A stretch of DNA of 64,000 nt from Kribbella sp. CA-293567 (lineage in GTDB: Bacteria > Actinomycetota > Actinomycetes > Propionibacteriales > Kribbellaceae). This document shows positions 61,195 to 64,000 of the stretch, piece after piece. The position numbers and the translations under genes are program-made. Location: assembly GCF_027627575.1 (NCBI RefSeq), contig NZ_CP114065.1, positions 4,030,001-4,094,000 of the forward strand. Direction: 5' to 3'. Each line of letters starts with the position of its first letter. Position 1 is the first letter of the stretch. The notes under the pieces are model-generated. The model had not been told where the DNA came from and did not search any database. It worked only from the letters and a program-made list of their open reading frames with translations.

Positions 61195-61743
61195 ATGGCG
61201 TCGAACCAGAAGCTCACCGACAGAGGCTGGCGGCTAGCCGGCACCGTTGCGGCCGTCGTGGTCACCACCGCGGCCGGCGGAGTCGCCTGGGCGACCACCA
61301 GCGCCGATCCGACCCCCACTCCGAACCCGACCGCCTCGCCGTCGGCACCCAACGCGACCGAACCGGCCAAGCCGAAGGGTCCTGGTGGCCCCGGCGGACC
61401 GGGACGGCACGGTGAGTTCGGGCTCGGCCGGGCGTTGCACGGCGAGTTCACCGTCGAGAAGGAAGGCGGCGGGTACCAGACCGTCGCGACCCAGAACGGC
61501 GAGGTCACCGCGGTCGGCAAGGACGCGATCACGGTGAAGAGCGCCGACGGTTACAGCAAGGAGTACGTGGTCACGGCGGACACCCTGGTGAACGCCACAC
61601 GCGATGGGATCGGCAGCATCAAGACCGGCAACAAGGTCGTGGTGTCGGCGGTCGTCGCCGACGGCAAGGCGACCGCCACCAGGGTCAGCGACGGAACCCA
61701 GCGCGAGGCGGCCCGGCAGAAGTTCGGCTTCGGTCCGCGCTGA
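61195..61743 (+). CDS. Secreted or membrane-anchored DUF5666-like small protein
   Basis: 182 residues. It has a basic N-terminus, one hydrophobic helix (LAGTVAAVVVTTAAGGVAWA), then a Pro/Thr-rich linker and a Gly/Pro stretch (PKGPGGPGGPGRHGEFG). The C-terminal domain with GEVTAVGKDAITVKSADGYSKEYVVTADTLVN is a small beta-barrel of DUF5666 type. It is probably exported and followed by a two-component system whose binding repeats are shared, so it may be an output or sensor accessory of that system. Confidence 0.78.
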   Translation: MASNQKLTDRGWRLAGTVAAVVVTTAAGGVAWATTSADPTPTPNPTASPSAPNATEPAKPKGPGGPGGPGRHGEFGLGRALHGEFTVEKEGGGYQTVATQNGEVTAVGKDAITVKSADGYSKEYVVTADTLVNATRDGIGSIKTGNKVVVSAVVADGKATATRVSDGTQREAARQKFGFGPR

Positions 61744-61756
61744 CACTCACAGGGGA

Positions 61757-61787
61757 TTGCCAGCAATCTCCCAGGGATCGGCAGGGC
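61757..61787 (+). promoter_or_regulatory. 11-bp-spaced direct repeats upstream of the OmpR-type regulator gene
   Basis: TTGCCAGCA at 61757, CTCCCAGGG at 61768 and CGGCAGGGC at 61779 repeat with 11-bp spacing, as at 61082-61112. They lie 21-51 bp before the regulator start, suggesting autoregulation. Confidence 0.5.
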
Positions 61788-61807
61788 GCGGGCGTAAGAC
61801 TGGACCC

Positions 61808-62509
61808 ATGAGCCCGCACCTGCTGGTCGTCGACGACGAACCCAACATCGTCGAACTGCTGTCCGCGAGTCTGCGCTTCGCCGGGTACGACGTGACCACG
61901 GCGACGCACGGTGCCGAGGCGCTGCGCAAGGCGCGGGAGGTGGAGCCCGACCTGGTGGTGCTCGACGTGATGATGCCCGGGCTGGACGGGTTCGAGGTGG
62001 TTCGCCGGCTGCGCGGTGAGGACCGGCACGTACCGGTGCTGTTCCTCACCGCGCGGGACGCGGTCGAGGACAAGGTGCTCGGCCTGCAGACCGGCGGCGA
62101 CGACTACGTGACCAAGCCGTTCAGCCTGGACGAACTGGTGGCGCGGGTGCGCGCGTTGCTGCGCCGGTCGGGTCATCGGGAGCAGACCAGCACCGAGGCC
62201 GCCGTACTGCGCTACGCGGACCTGGAGCTGAACGAGGACAGCTACGAGGTCTTCAAGGCCGGTACGGCGGTGCAGCTCTCGCTGACCGAGTTCAAGCTGC
62301 TGCGCTGCCTGCTGGAGAACGCGGAGCGGGTGATGTCCAAGGGCCAGATCCTGTCGGCCGTCTGGAACTACGACTTCGCGGGCGACGCCGGCGTGGTCGA
62401 GTCGTACATGTCGTACCTGCGCCGCAAGGTCGACACCGGCGACCAGAAACTGCTCCACACCGTCCGCGGCGTCGGCTACGTCCTGCGCACCCCCCGAGGC
62501 CCGAACTGA
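61808..62509 (+). CDS. Two-component response regulator, OmpR/PhoB family
   Basis: 233 residues. The receiver domain has the acidic pair Asp9/Asp10 (VVDDE), phosphorylated Asp53 (LVVLDVMMPG) and Lys in YVTKPF. The C-terminal winged helix spans about 130-228, with LSLTEFKLLRCLLEN, VESYMSYLRRKVD and VRGVGYVLR. The ATG gives standard length, and its stop overlaps the kinase start by one base. It probably controls its own operon and the small secreted protein gene via the repeats at 61082 and 61757. Confidence 0.94.
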   Translation: MSPHLLVVDDEPNIVELLSASLRFAGYDVTTATHGAEALRKAREVEPDLVVLDVMMPGLDGFEVVRRLRGEDRHVPVLFLTARDAVEDKVLGLQTGGDDYVTKPFSLDELVARVRALLRRSGHREQTSTEAAVLRYADLELNEDSYEVFKAGTAVQLSLTEFKLLRCLLENAERVMSKGQILSAVWNYDFAGDAGVVESYMSYLRRKVDTGDQKLLHTVRGVGYVLRTPRGPN

Positions 62510-64000
62510 TGAACGGCCACCGCCGCCTCACCGAGCGGTACCCGCTGCGGATCACCATCGTGGTGGTCCTGCTGACCCTGGTGACCGCCGCCCTGCTCGC
62601 TTCCGGCTTCACCGCCACCACCATCATGCGCGGGTACCTGACGGACCGGGTGGACAGCCAACTCCAGGACACCGCCAAGGCGCTCACCGGGCCGAAGAAC
62701 ACTCCCTGGCCGGGAGCACCGGACGCGGGCAGGGGGCCGAGACTTCCCAGTGTCTTCGTGGTCCAGCGCTTCGACGCGACCGGCGCGCGGCTGGAAGAAC
62801 CGATCCGGCAGCCGCTCAATCAGTCGGCGGCACAGCCGGTTCTGCCATCGCTGACGCTGGCCCAGGTCGAGGGCCGAGGCACCAAAGGGTTCAACGTGCC
62901 GGCGGTCTCCGGCCAAGAGACCTTTCGGGTCATCGCCGTCCCACTGGCCACCGGCCGCGGCTACTTGATGGTGGCGCAGAGTCTTGCCGACATGGATCAG
63001 ACTCTCGGACGCCTGGTCGGGGTGCAGGTGGCTGCCGGCCTGATCCTCCTGGTGCTGCTCGCCGGCGTCGGCACGTACGTCGTACGGCGAAGCCTGCGCG
63101 GACTGGAGGACGTCGAGCACACCGCCGTGGCGATCGCCGGTGGTGACCTGAGCCGGCGGGTGCCTCAACGCGATCCGCGGACCGAGGTCGGGCGGCTGTC
63201 GCTGGCGCTGAACCAGATGCTCGGGCAGATCGAGGGCGCGTTCGCGCAGCGGACCGCTTCGGAGTTCGCGGCGCGCCGGTCCGAGGACGCCGCCCGGCGG
63301 TCCGAGGAGAACGCGCGGCAGTCGGAGGAGCGGATGCGGCGGTTCGTCGCCGACGCCAGCCACGAACTCCGCACGCCGCTGACCTCCATTCGCGGGTTCG
63401 CGGAGCTGACCCGGCAGCAGGGGGCGGCGGCCGATCCCGCGACGATGAAGCGGATCGAGGACGAGGCCAAGCGGATGGGCCTGCTGGTCGACGATCTGCT
63501 GCTGCTCGCGCGGCTCGACCAGCAACGGCCACTGCAGCACCAGCCGGTGGATCTGCTGACGCTGGCGGGCGATTCGGTGCACGACGTCCAGGCGGTGCAG
63601 CCCGGTCGGCAGGTGAAGCTGCAGATCCTTCCGGCTTCCGGTGCTCCGGTGGTGAGCGGCGACGAAGCCCGGCTGCGGCAGGTGCTCGGAAACCTGGTCA
63701 GCAACGCCCTGCACCACACACCGGTCGATGCCCCCATCACGATCTCCGTCGGCACGCGCGCGGGCGAGGCGATCCTCGAGGTGGCGGACACCGGGCCAGG
63801 CCTGAACGACGAACAGAAGGCTCGTGTGTTCGAACGCTTCTACCGGGCTGACTCGGCCCGCACCCGAGCCACCGGCGGCTCCGGTCTCGGTCTGTCGATC
63901 GTCGCGGCCCTGGTCGCGGCCCACGGCGGGAAGGTGACGGTCACCGACACCGTCCCCCACGGCGCGACCTTCACCGTCCACCTCCCCATCGCCGACTCGC
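62509..64000 (+). CDS. Sensor histidine kinase, HisKA/HAMP type, 3' end cut by window edge
   Basis: At least 497 codons are visible and the frame is open to the end of the window. After a cytoplasmic start (MNGHRRLTERYPLR) there is a first transmembrane helix (ITIVVVLLTLVTAALLASGF), then a sensor domain of about 130 residues and a second helix (LILLVLLAGVGTYVV). A HAMP domain follows with an Arg/Glu-rich helical linker in which ARRSEDA-type units repeat. His lies in FVADASHELRTPLTS; the ATPase boxes are NLVSNALHHT, EVADTGPGL and GGSGLGLSIV. Little is missing beyond the last strand. It partners the OmpR-type regulator. Confidence 0.93.
   Translation, partial: MNGHRRLTERYPLRITIVVVLLTLVTAALLASGFTATTIMRGYLTDRVDSQLQDTAKALTGPKNTPWPGAPDAGRGPRLPSVFVVQRFDATGARLEEPIRQPLNQSAAQPVLPSLTLAQVEGRGTKGFNVPAVSGQETFRVIAVPLATGRGYLMVAQSLADMDQTLGRLVGVQVAAGLILLVLLAGVGTYVVRRSLRGLEDVEHTAVAIAGGDLSRRVPQRDPRTEVGRLSLALNQMLGQIEGAFAQRTASEFAARRSEDAARRSEENARQSEERMRRFVADASHELRTPLTSIRGFAELTRQQGAAADPATMKRIEDEAKRMGLLVDDLLLLARLDQQRPLQHQPVDLLTLAGDSVHDVQAVQPGRQVKLQILPASGAPVVSGDEARLRQVLGNLVSNALHHTPVDAPITISVGTRAGEAILEVADTGPGLNDEQKARVFERFYRADSARTRATGGSGLGLSIVAALVAAHGGKVTVTDTVPHGATFTVHLPIADS

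Noticed and set aside
62476..63981. 501-codon minus-strand frame opposite the last kinase
   Set aside because: The plus strand encodes a histidine kinase with H, N, D and G boxes; the minus frame has none.

Overview
The window is high-GC DNA packed with long, closely spaced ORFs, GTG starts and ATGA/GTGA stop-start overlaps. It also has a DtxR/IdeR-type iron box, an actinobacterial LexA box, a DUF7455/parE pair and DUF5998. This fits an actinomycete, most plausibly Kribbella or another member of the Propionibacteriales; the genus is inferred from gene content and style only. No rRNA, tRNA, CRISPR array or complete insertion sequence was found.

Layout. 1-4.1 kb: sugar ABC importer operon (binding lipoprotein, two permeases, an NAD-dependent epimerase cut by the window edge), with a well-formed promoter and overlapping operator-like palindrome but no ATPase. 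4.1-9.8 kb: acetyltransferase, a decayed fragment, sulfurtransferase/thymidine kinase pair, secreted subtilisin, alkaline-phosphatase-superfamily enzyme and DUF5998. 9.8-17.3 kb: two-gene FtsX-type ABC exporter, a P1/DmpA-type peptidase, DUF2087 regulator, APH-like kinase, and a divergent SDR/XRE pair. 17.3-18.4 kb: gene-poor, decayed stretch with 17-bp tandem repeats, an 82-bp inverted-repeat element and the C-terminal stub of a sirtuin. 18.4-25.1 kb: GNAT/NDP-forming-acyl-CoA-synthetase fusion (Pat type), ArsB-like transporter, then a perfect LexA-box sequence ahead of an AMP-forming acyl-CoA synthetase, FetB-like permease and DUF2630. 25.2-30.9 kb: flavin/F420-fold protein, CoA-binding protein, a LuxR/HisKA_3 two-component system and a divergent MacB/FtsX-type exporter that it probably controls.

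30.9-43.8 kb is the accessory centre: a 2233-residue secreted protein with DNRLRE-like and six LamG domains, a 1893-residue secreted SpvB/RHS protein with a unique C-terminal tip, and a small protein overlapping it by 4 bp. Together these look like a polymorphic-toxin operon with its immunity gene, possibly read from an ECF-sigma promoter.

44.1-56.4 kb returns to core genes: topoisomerase IV subunit A, an LprG-like lipoprotein with its MFS partner, an iron-box-preceded sucrase/ferredoxin-like protein coupled to a beta-carbonic anhydrase, a secreted pyroglutamyl-peptidase-like protein with Ser in place of the catalytic Cys, a VOC protein, a HAD hydrolase, topoisomerase IV subunit B and DUF7455. 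56.4-64 kb: divergent MocR regulator/LysE exporter, glycogen-debranching-like enzyme, DUF456 membrane protein, a small secreted protein, and an OmpR-type regulator with its histidine kinase, which runs off the right edge. Both intergenic regions of that last cluster carry 11-bp-spaced direct repeats, suggesting one regulon.
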